A DNA stretch of 64,000 nucleotides from Collinsella sp. (GCA_019413925.1 DXMY01000018.1:1-64000); one strand, 5' to 3'. Counted from the stretch's first letter, positions 8,247 through 18,498 are shown. The notes: generated from the letters alone by a model not told the origin. A program made the numbers and translations.

Positions 8247-9538
8247 TGGTCGGCGATATAGCCCAAAGCGACCGCCGTGTAAGCCGCGGCACCAAGTGGC
8301 AGCTCGGCATCGCTAAAGCGCGCCTTGGGATGATGCTGGGCAAAGTGTTCGTCCGTATCGGTCACAGCCGCGCCGATCGTAAAGTACGCGCTCGGTATCT
8401 CACTCGAGACAAGCGCAAAGTCCTCGCTGGCCATGGCATGGAACAGCGGCAGGAAGACGGCCTTGGGCAGCGTCGCACCCACGTAGCCAAGCGAAGCCTG
8501 GGTCACGTCGTCATCGAGCACGAGCGGGGGAACATCCGAGAGCGTCTCGATGGTGGCCGGCGTACGATACGTTGCCGCTACGCCATTGACGACCTCGGCA
8601 ATGCGGGTCTTAAGATGCGCCATGAGCTCGACGTCAAAGCCGCGCAGCGTGCCTTCGAGCACGCAGGTATCTGGGATGACGTTGGCCGCCTGTCCGCCGG
8701 CAAACTTACCCACGGTCAGTGCGACCTCCTTGGCCGCCGGCACTTCGCGAGCGATAAGCTCCTGAAGCGCCAGGTGCACATGGACGCCGGCCGTGATGGG
8801 GTCGATGCAGATCTCGGGGCTCGAGCCATGGCCGCCCTTGCCCTGCAGCGTGATGCGGAAACCGTACACGCCCGAAAGCGCCGGACTCCCATAGAGCACC
8901 AGGCCGAGCGGCGATTGACTGTTAACATGCATGGCAAAAGCCGCCTGAGGGCGTGGGTTCTGCAGCAGACCGTCGACGATGGCGGCACGGGCACCCTCAA
9001 AGGTTTCCTCGCCCGGCTGGAACAGCAACTTAACCGTGGCGTTGGCGTCGAGAAGCTCGGACTCGCGGGCCTTGAGCATACGAGCCGCACCAAGCAGCGC
9101 CGTCGCGTGCATATCGTGACCGCAAGCATGCATGCAGCCGTTGACAGAGGCAAAAGACTCGCCCGACTCTTCCGCGACGGGAAGGGCATCCATGTCACCG
9201 CGCAGCATGATGACCGTGCCGGCCTGATCGTCCGTGCACGTACCGTTGCCCTGGGCCGCCACGGCCGCACCGGCACCGATGAGGCCCACAACACAGGAGC
9301 CGTCGACGAGCGTGGCAAACGGGATGTCCATCTCGGTCAGGCGCGCTTGGATATACGCAGAGGTCTGTGGGAGGCTATTACCCAGCTCGGGCATCTGGTG
9401 GAGATCGTGTCGCCACGCAGCGAGCTCGTCTGCAAAAGCCTGAGCTTCTGCAACAAGACCGTCACCGATAGCGGCCTGCGCCGCCGCGGTGGCCTTGGGC
9501 GCTGATTGCGGTTGAAGATCGGACTGAGCTGGTGCCAT
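8240..9538 (-). CDS. M20-family amidohydrolase / metallopeptidase
   Basis: Cytoplasmic zinc-dependent hydrolase of the M20D group (IAA-amino acid, hippurate or N-acetyl-amino acid amidohydrolases), 432 residues. Metal-site motifs are visible: MLRGDMDALPV, HACGHDMHAT, FQPGEE, and a late MASEDF; the dimerisation domain lies between, around QGKGGHGSSP. The ATG at 9538 follows ggaggg by six bases, so I reject an 18-codon longer reading. The natural substrate cannot be read from sequence. It stands alone between the MFS remnant and the EamA gene; an old functional link with the lost transporter is possible but unproven. Confidence 0.85.
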   Translation of the reverse strand: MAPAQSDLQPQSAPKATAAAQAAIGDGLVAEAQAFADELAAWRHDLHQMPELGNSLPQTSAYIQARLTEMDIPFATLVDGSCVVGLIGAGAAVAAQGNGTCTDDQAGTVIMLRGDMDALPVAEESGESFASVNGCMHACGHDMHATALLGAARMLKARESELLDANATVKLLFQPGEETFEGARAAIVDGLLQNPRPQAAFAMHVNSQSPLGLVLYGSPALSGVYGFRITLQGKGGHGSSPEICIDPITAGVHVHLALQELIAREVPAAKEVALTVGKFAGGQAANVIPDTCVLEGTLRGFDVELMAHLKTRIAEVVNGVAATYRTPATIETLSDVPPLVLDDDVTQASLGYVGATLPKAVFLPLFHAMASEDFALVSSEIPSAYFTIGAAVTDTDEHFAQHHPKARFSDAELPLGAAAYTAVALGYIADHR

Positions 9539-9613
9539 AAATGCCCTCCAGTAACGTTTTTGCAGTAAGCACTTTGATAGCGTAAAGCGCAAGGTACAAC
9601 TTTAAGGGCGAGG

Positions 9614-9642
9614 CATAAAAAATGCCGCCCCAGGAGGGCGGC
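9614..9642 (-). terminator. Terminator of the EamA gene
   Basis: gccgccc and gggcggc form a stem with a five-base loop; the minus strand then reads attttttatg. It is 13 bp after the stop of the EamA transporter gene. Confidence 0.85.
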
Positions 9643-9654
9643 GCAACAAGTTGT

Positions 9655-10638
9655 TTACAATTGCGGGCGCGGCTTTCGACGCAAAAAATCGAAGTGAGTC
9701 TCGCTCAAGATAATCGACAGGAAGATAAGCACAAAGCCGGCGAGCAGGCGCGAGGTGAGCGCCTCCCCCATCAGCAGCACCGAAAACAACACGCCCGAAG
9801 GCGACTCCATCGAAAGGAGCAGCGAGCCCGTCGAAGCCGGGACATGCGCCAGGCCGACGTTTTGGATGAGCAGAGCCGCGCATGTGCAGCCCACCGAGAG
9901 AAACGCCATCGCACTGATAAAGCTCGGTGTCCACACGGACAGAGGCGCTTGGGTCTCGAATAGCAGCGACGTTGCCAGGCTCAGCACGCCGTTGCCCACA
10001 AACATCCAAAACGTGATGACGTTGATGTCCATTTTGCGACCGTACTTGGCAGTCACCGCCATCTGGATGGCGAAAAAGGCCGCACCCGCCAGCGTAATGA
10101 CGTCACCAATGTTGAATTCAACGCTATCGAGTGCGACGAGGCCAATGCCCGCTAGGCACAGCAGCGCGGCACCCAAGTTGTAGCGCGTGAGCTTTTCGCC
10201 GCTCAGGAAATAGCTCGCGAACGGCACAAGGATGCAATACGTGCCCGTCAAAAAAGCATTCTTGCCCGCCGTAGTATGTGCCAGACCGACCGTCTGCAGC
10301 GCATAGGCCGCCCACATGAGCACGCCCATACTCAGGCCAACGATCAGGTTGCGAGCGTTGAGGTGCGCGATGATGCGCTTGTGGAAGACGGCAAACATGA
10401 CCAACGCTGCGGGCAGAAAACGTACATAGAGCAGCGCGAACACCGGAATGGTGCCGAGTGCGTCCTTCATAGTGGTAAAGGAGTAGCCCCAGATGACCGC
10501 CACCGAAAGGAGCAGAACCTTCCAGAACAGCGGAGAGCGTGCGCCGGCACCACGGGAGGTGCCGCCCGCACCCAGGTCCTCGCGAGCAACAGGGCTATCG
10601 GGCATGTTTTCAATTTCGTTGGCAGCGTATTGGGCCAT
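9655..10638 (-). CDS. EamA/DMT-family transporter
   Basis: Integral membrane protein of 327 residues with about ten hydrophobic helices and two EamA repeats; the first repeat opens VIWGYSFTTMKDAL, a common DMT signature. Members export amino acids or other metabolites; the substrate cannot be told. The N-terminal 35 residues are hydrophilic. The ATG at 10638 follows a gagg sequence by seven bases. It is monocistronic with a strong terminator 13 bp past its stop. Confidence 0.88.
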   Translation of the reverse strand: MAQYAANEIENMPDSPVAREDLGAGGTSRGAGARSPLFWKVLLLSVAVIWGYSFTTMKDALGTIPVFALLYVRFLPAALVMFAVFHKRIIAHLNARNLIVGLSMGVLMWAAYALQTVGLAHTTAGKNAFLTGTYCILVPFASYFLSGEKLTRYNLGAALLCLAGIGLVALDSVEFNIGDVITLAGAAFFAIQMAVTAKYGRKMDINVITFWMFVGNGVLSLATSLLFETQAPLSVWTPSFISAMAFLSVGCTCAALLIQNVGLAHVPASTGSLLLSMESPSGVLFSVLLMGEALTSRLLAGFVLIFLSIILSETHFDFLRRKPRPQL

Positions 10639-10707
10639 GGAACATCCTCACACTCAAACTGGGCGTGGTGTCCGCACGCGTATGGCTGCGTGCCGCCTCA
10701 TGGTCAA

Positions 10708-10744
10708 ATAAAAACGGGACGCGCCGGACCCCCGGCACGCCCCG
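10708..10744 (-). terminator. Terminator downstream of the YhgE pair
   Basis: cggg-acgcgccgg pairs with ccggcacgc-cccg around a four-base loop; the minus strand continues tttttattt. It is oriented to end transcription coming from the 10978-15948 operon. Confidence 0.7.
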
Positions 10745-10799
10745 CTACTGTAGCAACAACCAAGCAGCCCACGCAATCCAGCCCACTAAAGCGTTTTGT

Positions 10800-10937
10800 T
10801 CCGCCGTTCTACCGAACGGCGGACCGGCCGACGCTGCGCGAGCCGCATTCACGCCAATCTGACGTTCAATTTCAAGGGCGCGACCAGAAGGTCAGCGCCC
10901 TTTCATTTCACGTCACCTTGGCGCAAATGCGGCTCGC
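10800..10937. repeat. Cluster of intergenic hairpins
   Basis: Three stems are visible: a perfect ten-base stem tccgccgttc/gaacggcgga at 10800-10823; an outer stem at 10838-10937 ending aatgcggctcgc; and within it aagggcgcgacc-agaa-ggtcagcgccctt at 10874-10902. The gaccttctggtc loop recurs at 16282-16322. No gene is seen in 10745-10977. Confidence 0.7.
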
Positions 10938-10977
10938 TCGCTGGTATTAGCGCTGCATCGGCGTTAACGTTGCTGTA

Positions 10978-13167
10978 CTAGATAAGCTTTGTTGATTCCA
11001 GCTTTTCGATAATCCAGTCGTTGGCTTTGATGACTGGGCGGCGGAAGACCACACCCAGGGCCAGCGACGGAATCAGATAGCTCGCCAGAATGCCCAGTTC
11101 AATCCAGTACTCCATATGGTAGGCACCGGCCATGGCGGCATGCATGGCGTTGATGCCGTGAGTAAACGGCAGGAACGGGTAGATCGCCTGGAACACGGGA
11201 CCGGTCATCTCGATGGGGAACGTGCCGCCCGAACCACCGACCTGCATGACCAACAGCACGACAGCGAGCGCCTTGCCGATATCGCCAAACGAAACCGTAA
11301 GCGTATAGACGATATTGGAGAACACGAGACTCGCGACCCAACCCGCCAGCACAAACTGCAGCGGGTTGTCGCACTGAATGCCAAAGAACAGAATGTCGCC
11401 CGCGCACACGAGCGTTGCCTGCAGCAGGGCCAGACCGCCAAAGAACAGGTAACGGCCCAGATAGATCTCGTGCAGGCGTACGGGGATGAGCTCGTTGATG
11501 AGCTCATCGTCGACCGACACCTTCATCATGGCCGCCAATACGATCGAGCCAACCCAGAGCGACAGAATCGTGTAGAACGGTGCCATGGCCGAACCGTAAT
11601 TGCGGATCGGATAGACCGGCTTGCGGTCGAGCGCGACGGGACCGGAAAGCGACACGGCCAGACCCTCGGGATCGTTGCCGATCATCGTCTTGATCGTGGC
11701 CAGATCGTCCGACATAAGGGCACCGTCGAGCTCGTCCTTAAAGGCGCTGATCTTGTCCGACGCCTCGCCCAGCTGATCGGAAGCCTTGTTGACCAGCTTT
11801 GCAGCCTTGGAGAGGCCCTTTGCCAGCGAACCGGATGCGTCGGTCAGACCGTCTACGGCACTATCCAGATCGCCCGAGATGCTGTTCAACGAATCCAAAA
11901 CGCCCGAAATGGTCTTCTTGAGCTCCTTGGCCTTAACCGAAAACGTGGAATCGTAGTCGGACTTGGCGCCCGAGATACCAGCCTTGGCATCCGCGATTGC
12001 CTGATCGACCTCGGCACGCGACTTGTTAACTTCTGCCATGCCGTCAGAAAGGGACTTTGCGGTTGCCGTCAGGTCCTTGGCGTTATTGCGATACTCCACC
12101 GCGATTCTGCTCAGCGATGTTGCCACAGACTTGAGGCTGTCCTGGAGCTTTTCGTCAGTCACCTGATCGGCAAAGCTGCGGAGCTGGTCAGCAGTGGCGT
12201 CGATATCGTCGGCACGCGTGTTGAGCGCCGCCGCGGCATCGTTGAGCTGGGACACCGTAAGGTCGACATGTTGATTCGCGGCATCGAATGCCTTCGCAAG
12301 CTCGGCGGACACGTTGTCAAACGAGCCCGCGCTTCCGTCAATCGCGGCGTTGATGGCGTCGTTGGCGTCCTTCAGCGCTTCCTTGGAATCGCTCATACCG
12401 CTCTTGGCATGTTCCATGAGCTGCTTCGTCGACTCATCAACGGTGCCCGTCTGCTTGAGCATGCCGCCCGCCGATGTCAGTGAATCGGACGTAGCGCTCA
12501 AAATGCCCGCGAGCGACGTCGCGCTCGCCTGAACGTCCTGCAGGTCCTCGACCGAATCGCCCAGCGTAGAGGAAAGATTGGCGATAAAGTTGCTCACCTG
12601 GTCGGTGCTCATATAGTCGAGCAGGCTGGACACGGTCTTAAGGCCGATGGTCGTGATGGTCTTGGTAAAGGTCTCGTTGACCTGACTCTGGACGGCGCTC
12701 GAGCCCTTTTCAGTCACGATCTGTGCGATGGCGTTGGCCTTCTGGTTCTCGTAGAACTCGATATCGGCGTGCTTCACCTCGGTCGAGAAAAGCGTCATCA
12801 TGTCGGCGCTAAACGTTTTAGGGATAACGACGGCAGCGTAGTACGCGCCCGACTTAACGCCCTCAATCGCCTTATCGCGGTCGTTGAGGACGACCCAGTC
12901 GAAGTTCTCGTTGCCGCGCAGGGTGGCGGTTACGTTTTCGCCCACGTTGACCTCGACGGGAATCAAATCGCTCTCGTAACCCTCGTCGGTGTTGACCACG
13001 GCGATCTTAAGATTGCCGGTGTTGCCGTACGGATCCCAGCTGCCGGCGATATTAAACCACGCGTACAGACATGGCACGATGATCAGGCCCATCACGACAA
13101 CCAAGCCGATTACGGAGCGAGACACGTTTTGGACATCGCGCTTAAACAGATGCAGGATGTTTTTCAT
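10978..13167 (-). CDS. YhgE/Pip-family membrane protein (second of a tandem pair)
   Basis: Membrane protein of 729 residues. The N-terminal helix (about 18-38) is followed by the family signature WDPYGNTGNLKIAVVN, a large extracytoplasmic segment with long heptad-like coiled stretches (about 190-500) and five or six C-terminal helices of ABC-2 type. The family includes phage infection protein Pip and relatives of EsaA, so a role in export or cell-envelope traffic is usual but not defined. Its ATG directly follows the TAA of the upstream paralogue, with aaaggaag as ribosome site, so the two are translationally coupled. A terminator lies at 10708-10744. Confidence 0.87.
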   Translation of the reverse strand: MKNILHLFKRDVQNVSRSVIGLVVVMGLIIVPCLYAWFNIAGSWDPYGNTGNLKIAVVNTDEGYESDLIPVEVNVGENVTATLRGNENFDWVVLNDRDKAIEGVKSGAYYAAVVIPKTFSADMMTLFSTEVKHADIEFYENQKANAIAQIVTEKGSSAVQSQVNETFTKTITTIGLKTVSSLLDYMSTDQVSNFIANLSSTLGDSVEDLQDVQASATSLAGILSATSDSLTSAGGMLKQTGTVDESTKQLMEHAKSGMSDSKEALKDANDAINAAIDGSAGSFDNVSAELAKAFDAANQHVDLTVSQLNDAAAALNTRADDIDATADQLRSFADQVTDEKLQDSLKSVATSLSRIAVEYRNNAKDLTATAKSLSDGMAEVNKSRAEVDQAIADAKAGISGAKSDYDSTFSVKAKELKKTISGVLDSLNSISGDLDSAVDGLTDASGSLAKGLSKAAKLVNKASDQLGEASDKISAFKDELDGALMSDDLATIKTMIGNDPEGLAVSLSGPVALDRKPVYPIRNYGSAMAPFYTILSLWVGSIVLAAMMKVSVDDELINELIPVRLHEIYLGRYLFFGGLALLQATLVCAGDILFFGIQCDNPLQFVLAGWVASLVFSNIVYTLTVSFGDIGKALAVVLLVMQVGGSGGTFPIEMTGPVFQAIYPFLPFTHGINAMHAAMAGAYHMEYWIELGILASYLIPSLALGVVFRRPVIKANDWIIEKLESTKLI

Positions 13168-15948
13168 TTATGCCTCACTTCCTTTGGAATGCTTGCCAAG
13201 CGGGGCGTTCTTTTCATTCATCACAAACGTGTCATCCCCGTTCTCGGGCACATGGACCGCATCGCAATGACCACATTGGCTGACAGTCTGAGTCTTGGGT
13301 TCAGACCCCCGCTCGCTCGCATTCAAGCCGAACATGCGACGAGCGGCCGGAATGGCGGCCGTGTGCTCGCGCATCTCGCGGCGCAGGTCCTCATCCGAAA
13401 GCGCCGAGATGCGCATCTGGGTGTTGAGGCTCGAGCGGATGTACTCGATGTTGATGAGCCAGCCGCAGATGGCAATGACCGAGATAATCCAGATGACCAG
13501 CAGAATGATCTTGCCATTGTTGTCGATATCGAGAACCGTCGACAGAACGAAGAGCAGCACCTGCACGCCGACTACAGCAGCGAAACCGCCCTTGATGTAG
13601 TACGGATAACGATGTTCAAAGGCGACCGCATGATCGAGCAGTTCGCGACGGTACGAATCGGAATCGAGCATGACACGCATGGCCGTGCGCAGCGAGTAGC
13701 GCTGGCGCGGCAGGTCATTGGACTCACAGATCATAAGGCCCGTCGTGGAAAGCTGCTTATCAAAGAGCAGGTTGAGGTTGAGCAGCAGCGGACGCAGCTG
13801 CAGACCGATAAAGAGCGCCACGATCAAGAACACGCCCAAGATGCACAGGTTGAACAGGTAGTTGAACGAGTACATGCCGCCGACGGTCTCGCGCAGCAGA
13901 TTGATGCCGTAGGTGAAGGGCAGCAGCGGATGCAGCCATTGGAAGAAGCCGGGCATCATCTCGATGGGATACATGCCCGACGAGCCGGGGATCTGCACAA
14001 TGACGAGGATGACGCCAATGGCTTTACCGATATGCTTAAACGTGGTGGACAGCGCATAGATGATGTTGACGTACGTAAACGAGATAGCGATGCCGCCCAG
14101 CACGAACAGCAGCGGGTTAACGCACTGTACGCCAATGACCAGATCACCCACCGTAACGATGATGGCCTGCAACGCGCCCAGGATCACCAGCAGCAGCCAG
14201 CGGCCAAAGTAGCCCTGACGCGCCGTAAAGCTACCGATGCCCTCGCGGTCGACCTCGAGTTTGTAGATAGCGATGAGCACATAGCCGCCTACCCACAGCG
14301 CCAGATTGGTGTAGAAGGGCGCGATGCCCGAGCCAAAGCTCTTGACCGGATAGATTGACTTGGATGTCAGCTCAACCGGAGATGCCATGAAATCTGCCAC
14401 GTCATTGACGTCGACGCCCATCAGGTCGGCCAGCTCGCCCATGGACTCGGAGGTCTGCAGCGCCTCGATGTCGTTGGCGGCGGTGGCGAGCTTGTCCTGG
14501 ACCTTGGCAAGCGAGGCGTCGGTCTGGGACAGCGTGGTCTTGACCTGACCGAGCGTAGCGTTGAGTTGCGAAAGTGTACCGCGCGCACTTGCAATAGTAG
14601 GCGTGAGGCCAGACACGATTCCCGTCAGATCACCCGAGACGGCGGCAAATGAATCAAGCGCGCTCGAGGCCTTCGGCAGCGCGTTTTGACCCAGGTCCGT
14701 CTGGGCCTGGCCAAGGTTGGTCGCACCGGTCTGGATTGCGTTATTGATAGCGTCGCTGGCACCCGAGACAGCCGCGGCGTCATTCGCCATGGCGCTCGAC
14801 TGTGCAGACAGACCGTCCTTGATGCTCTGAAGCTTTTCATTCTGCTTGCGGAGCAAATCGATGGTCGATACAATGCGCGCGTCAATTTCCTTGGAACCTG
14901 TCGACGTGTCATTGACGAGAATTTCCAAGTGCCCGATAACGGCCTTATTGTGGTCGATCGTCGCCTGGAGAGACTCGAGCGAGTTGTCGATGCGGGTGGT
15001 CGTAGATGTGACCGTACCCGTTAGCTTGCCAATCGCAGCGTTCGCGGAGGCTGACGTCTTGGTGAGTGCAAGGCTACCTTCCGAGAGTGCCTTGGAGAGC
15101 GAGGTGATAGAGTTGCCCGCCGTGGCGCGAGCCTCGCCCAGCAGGTCGTTGCCCTGGGAGATCGCCTGCGTTAGAGAGGGCGCCTGCCCCTGCAGGCCCG
15201 CCAGCGCAGCATCGGCCGAAGCAATCGAGCTGCTTGTCTTGTCGATGGCGGTGTTCATGTCGCCGATGGAATCGCGTACTTCGCCCAGGGTATCAGACGC
15301 CTCGGACACCGAGCCCGCCAGCGAATCCCGGGTCTGGGTCGCCTTGTCTTTAAGGTCGATGCCAGCATCTTTAGCAATGCCCGCGACGGTCTCGCCCACC
15401 GTGGAGACAAACTCCGAGTTGATCTGCTCCTCGATGGTATTGGCGCCAGTGTCGGTGACCTTGGGCGCAATAGCGCTCTTCTTCTCGTTGACGTAGTACG
15501 TGAGCTTGGGCTGATGGTAATTGCCGTCGAGCATCGAGACCAGGTTATCTGAGAAGTTCTTGGGGATTACGATGGCCGCATAGTACTCACCACTCTCGAC
15601 GCCCTCTTTGGCATCGGCGGCCGAATCGACGAAGGTCCAGCCCAGCTGATCGTTTTCCTTGAGCTGATCGACGACCTGGTCGCCCGCATTGAGCTCGCCC
15701 ACCAGGTCGTTTTGGGTTCCCTGGTCGTTGTTGGCGATAGCAATCTTGATGCCCTGAGTGTTTCCGTACGGATCCCAGTTTGCCACGATGTTGTACCAGG
15801 CATACAGCGAGGGAATAACACACACGCCGAGGGTAACCACCAAGGCGACGGGGTTCACGAGCAATCGCTTGATGTCACGCTTAAAGATCGCAAAGGATAC
15901 CTTTGCGTTGGATAGTTTGCTGCCGAGACTCACGCTTAGACCATCCAT
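13168..15948 (-). CDS. YhgE/Pip-family membrane protein (first of a tandem pair, extended C-terminus)
   Basis: Paralogue of the next gene, 926 residues. Same plan: N-terminal helix, WDPYGNTQGIKIAIAN signature, a long extracytoplasmic coiled-coil-rich segment (about 200-530), then an ABC-2-like helical block. It differs by a further 200 residues: two extra helices (about 800-850) and a charged cytoplasmic tail with a QCGHCDAVHV sequence that could bind metal. The ATG at 15948 has only a weak Shine-Dalgarno (gacagg). No other type VII secretion gene is nearby, so an EsaA-like role is not supported; export of an envelope component is a guess. Confidence 0.85.
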   Translation of the reverse strand: MDGLSVSLGSKLSNAKVSFAIFKRDIKRLLVNPVALVVTLGVCVIPSLYAWYNIVANWDPYGNTQGIKIAIANNDQGTQNDLVGELNAGDQVVDQLKENDQLGWTFVDSAADAKEGVESGEYYAAIVIPKNFSDNLVSMLDGNYHQPKLTYYVNEKKSAIAPKVTDTGANTIEEQINSEFVSTVGETVAGIAKDAGIDLKDKATQTRDSLAGSVSEASDTLGEVRDSIGDMNTAIDKTSSSIASADAALAGLQGQAPSLTQAISQGNDLLGEARATAGNSITSLSKALSEGSLALTKTSASANAAIGKLTGTVTSTTTRIDNSLESLQATIDHNKAVIGHLEILVNDTSTGSKEIDARIVSTIDLLRKQNEKLQSIKDGLSAQSSAMANDAAAVSGASDAINNAIQTGATNLGQAQTDLGQNALPKASSALDSFAAVSGDLTGIVSGLTPTIASARGTLSQLNATLGQVKTTLSQTDASLAKVQDKLATAANDIEALQTSESMGELADLMGVDVNDVADFMASPVELTSKSIYPVKSFGSGIAPFYTNLALWVGGYVLIAIYKLEVDREGIGSFTARQGYFGRWLLLVILGALQAIIVTVGDLVIGVQCVNPLLFVLGGIAISFTYVNIIYALSTTFKHIGKAIGVILVIVQIPGSSGMYPIEMMPGFFQWLHPLLPFTYGINLLRETVGGMYSFNYLFNLCILGVFLIVALFIGLQLRPLLLNLNLLFDKQLSTTGLMICESNDLPRQRYSLRTAMRVMLDSDSYRRELLDHAVAFEHRYPYYIKGGFAAVVGVQVLLFVLSTVLDIDNNGKIILLVIWIISVIAICGWLINIEYIRSSLNTQMRISALSDEDLRREMREHTAAIPAARRMFGLNASERGSEPKTQTVSQCGHCDAVHVPENGDDTFVMNEKNAPLGKHSKGSEA

Positions 15949-16281
15949 CCTGTCGTTGAATCAAATCGTACTATCGACAACCATTGTACGTAGGCGCTTT
16001 AGTGCCTCGCGGCACAATGGTGCTGAGTTTTGCGGGTAGCAATATACTACGAAGATGAGTTAACGTACAGTTGTACAGTATCTTAAATTTCAGCAGGTCA
16101 CAAAACCACAACCCGCACAAATTAGCAATCCGAATAGTCATCGGGGGCGTTCTTAAACTACCAGTCAAACAAGAACGTCCCCCAACGACCACTTTTTCTC
16201 CGTCCCCAAGGGATCATTATTGGACCGTCGATGTTTTGGTAATGCCAGCGAGCGGTCACCAGAGCGAACAAATTGGCATGA

Positions 16282-16436
16282 AAAGAGGACGGCATAGACC
16301 TTCTGGTCATGCCGTCCTCTTTGAATGACAAGTTGTCGCTCTGGTGCCCGCGCAGCGTCGGCTGGTCCGCCGTTCGTTAGAACGGCGGAACGAAGGGCAG
16401 CGTCGAGTGGTTACGCGGTTCGTAGAACCGCGTAAC
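16282..16436. repeat. Hairpin cluster downstream of htpG
   Basis: Three stems: 16282-16322 (aaagaggacggcat with atgccgtcctcttt around gaccttctggtc), 16366-16389 (tccgccgttc/gaacggcgga, identical in its arms to 10800-10823) and 16410-16436 (gttacgcggttc/gaaccgcgtaac). The last begins just after the htpG stop and is the likely htpG terminator. The rest of 15949-16281 shows no supportable gene and should carry the promoter of the YhgE operon. Confidence 0.7.
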
Positions 16437-16443
16437 ACCCTAG

Positions 16444-18468
16444 TTACATCAGCTCGCAGACAGCCGCCGCGAAGGCAACGGGGTCCTCAGGCAGAATGCC
16501 CTCGACCAGCAGAGCCTGGTCATAGAGCAGACCGGAGTACTGCTTGATCTTGTCGGCGTCGCCTGCCTTCTGGGCAGCGACAAGCTTGTCAAAGACCGGG
16601 TGCTTGGCGTTGAGCTCGAGCACGCGCTGGCTCTTGGGCATACCGTCGGGCGCGCCCTCGGGTCCCTTCTGGAGCACCTTCTCCATCTCGAGCGAAAGCG
16701 GACCCTCGGTGGTGATGCAAGCGGGGGCATCGGTCAGGCGCGCGGAGACGGCAACTTTCTCGACCTTGTCACCGAGCGCCTCCTTCATGGCGCTAAAGAG
16801 GTCCTCGTTTTCCTTGGTGGCGTCCTCGGCCTCCTTCTTCTCGTCCTCGGTCGCCAGATCAAGATCGCCAGTCGCGACGTTCTTGAGCTCCAGGTGACGA
16901 TCCTCGACCTCGGGCTCGGCACCGTCGGCAACGGCCTTCTCGGCAGCCTCGCGGGCGGCGTCGTCCTCGTAGATCTTAGGCATATCGGCGGCAACGTACT
17001 CACGCATAGCCTGGAACGTGAACTCATCCACATCCTGCGTCAGCAACAGCACGTCATAGCCGCGCTCGAGCACGCCCTTTACCACGGGCATCTTGGCCAA
17101 GCGCTCACGCGAGTCGCCGGCGGCGTAGTAGATGGCCTTCTGATCCTCGGGCATACCCTTGGCATACTCGGCCAGGGTAATCATCTTCTGTTCCTTGGCA
17201 GACCAGAACAGCAGCAGGTCGGCGAGCTCATCGGCCTTCATGCCATAGCTCGAGTAGATGCCGTACTTAAGACCGCGGCCAAAGTTCTCAAAGAACTTCT
17301 CGTAGGCCTCGCGATCGTTGTCACGCATATCCTCAAGGTCGGCGGTGATCTTCTTTTCCACACGCTTGGCAATAGCCTTAAGCTGACGGTTCTGCTGCAG
17401 CGTCTCACGCGAGATGTTGAGCGACACGTCGGCAGAATCCACGACGCCACGGACAAAGTTGTAGTAGTCGGGCAGCAGGTCGTCGCACTTCTCCATAATC
17501 AGCACGTTAGAGCTGTAGAGCGCCAGGCCCTTCTCGTAGTCCTTGCTGTACAGATCGAACGGGGCGCGACCCGGCACAAACAGCAGCGCATCGTACTCAA
17601 GCGTGCCCTCGGCGTGGAAGCTGATAGTGCGCGCGGGATCGTCAAAGTCGTGGAATGTGGACTTGTAGAACTCGTCGTAGTCCTTCTGCTCGACATCGGA
17701 GCTGCGTTTCTTCCAGATCGGTGTCATGGAATTGACGGTCTCGAGCTCCTGGTAGTCCTCGTACTCGGGCGTGTAGTCATCGCCAGCATCCTCGGGCTTG
17801 GGCTTCTGGCGGCTCTTGGACACCATCATCTGTATCGGGTAGCGCACATAGTTGCTGTACTGCTGAATCAGGCTCTTGAGGCCCCACTCGGTCAGGAAGC
17901 GATCGTAGGTCTCGGCCTCGCCGTCGGCGTCGAGCTTCTCGTTCTCGCGCAGCGTCAGGATGACATCGGTGCCGTGCTCGGCGCGCTCGCCATCCTCGAT
18001 GGTGTAGCCCTCAAGACCGTCGGACTCCCAAACGTGGGCGGTATCCTCGCCATAAGCGCGGCTGACAACCTTCACGTGGCTGGCGACCATAAAGGCGGAG
18101 TAGAAACCCACGCCAAACTGACCGATGATGTCGACATCGGAACCCTGCTGCTCGGCGTTCTCGGTCTTAAACTCCTCGGAGCCGGAATGGGCGATGGTGC
18201 CCAGATTGCGCTCGAGCTCCTCGGCGGTCATGCCAATGCCGTTATCCGAGATGGTAATGGTGCGGGCGTCTTTATCAAAGGAGACGCGAATAGCCAGGTC
18301 GCCCTGGTCGAGCTTGACGCTCGGGTCCTGCAGGCTCTTAAAGTTGAGCTTGTCGACGGCGTCGCTCGCGTTAGAGATAAGCTCGCGCAGGAAGATTTCC
18401 TTATTGGTGTAGATGGAGTTGATCATGAGGTCGAGCAGTTTTTTGCTCTCGGTCTTAAATTGACGCAT
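16444..18468 (-). CDS. htpG: Chaperone protein HtpG (bacterial Hsp90)
   Basis: ATP-dependent cytosolic chaperone, 674 residues. The GHKL ATPase domain opens QFKTESKKLLDLMINSIY, with ELISNASDAVDKL, ISDNGIGM and GQFGVGFYSAFMV as nucleotide-binding motifs; middle and C-terminal dimerisation domains follow at the expected lengths. The stretch at about 525-570 is rich in Glu and Lys, a charged insertion before the C-terminal domain. No CIRCE element is seen upstream; instead a terminator-like hairpin lies in the leader (18499-18523), so control may be by attenuation. Single gene, terminated by the hairpin at 16410-16436. Confidence 0.96.
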   Translation of the reverse strand: MRQFKTESKKLLDLMINSIYTNKEIFLRELISNASDAVDKLNFKSLQDPSVKLDQGDLAIRVSFDKDARTITISDNGIGMTAEELERNLGTIAHSGSEEFKTENAEQQGSDVDIIGQFGVGFYSAFMVASHVKVVSRAYGEDTAHVWESDGLEGYTIEDGERAEHGTDVILTLRENEKLDADGEAETYDRFLTEWGLKSLIQQYSNYVRYPIQMMVSKSRQKPKPEDAGDDYTPEYEDYQELETVNSMTPIWKKRSSDVEQKDYDEFYKSTFHDFDDPARTISFHAEGTLEYDALLFVPGRAPFDLYSKDYEKGLALYSSNVLIMEKCDDLLPDYYNFVRGVVDSADVSLNISRETLQQNRQLKAIAKRVEKKITADLEDMRDNDREAYEKFFENFGRGLKYGIYSSYGMKADELADLLLFWSAKEQKMITLAEYAKGMPEDQKAIYYAAGDSRERLAKMPVVKGVLERGYDVLLLTQDVDEFTFQAMREYVAADMPKIYEDDAAREAAEKAVADGAEPEVEDRHLELKNVATGDLDLATEDEKKEAEDATKENEDLFSAMKEALGDKVEKVAVSARLTDAPACITTEGPLSLEMEKVLQKGPEGAPDGMPKSQRVLELNAKHPVFDKLVAAQKAGDADKIKQYSGLLYDQALLVEGILPEDPVAFAAAVCELM

Positions 18469-18498
18469 GTGCAGTCCTTTCGCGCTACCCCCGTCCGC

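Noticed and set aside
10978..15948. Type VII (ESX) secretion locus
   Set aside because: YhgE proteins resemble EsaA, but no EssC-type ATPase, WXG100 protein or other component is present.
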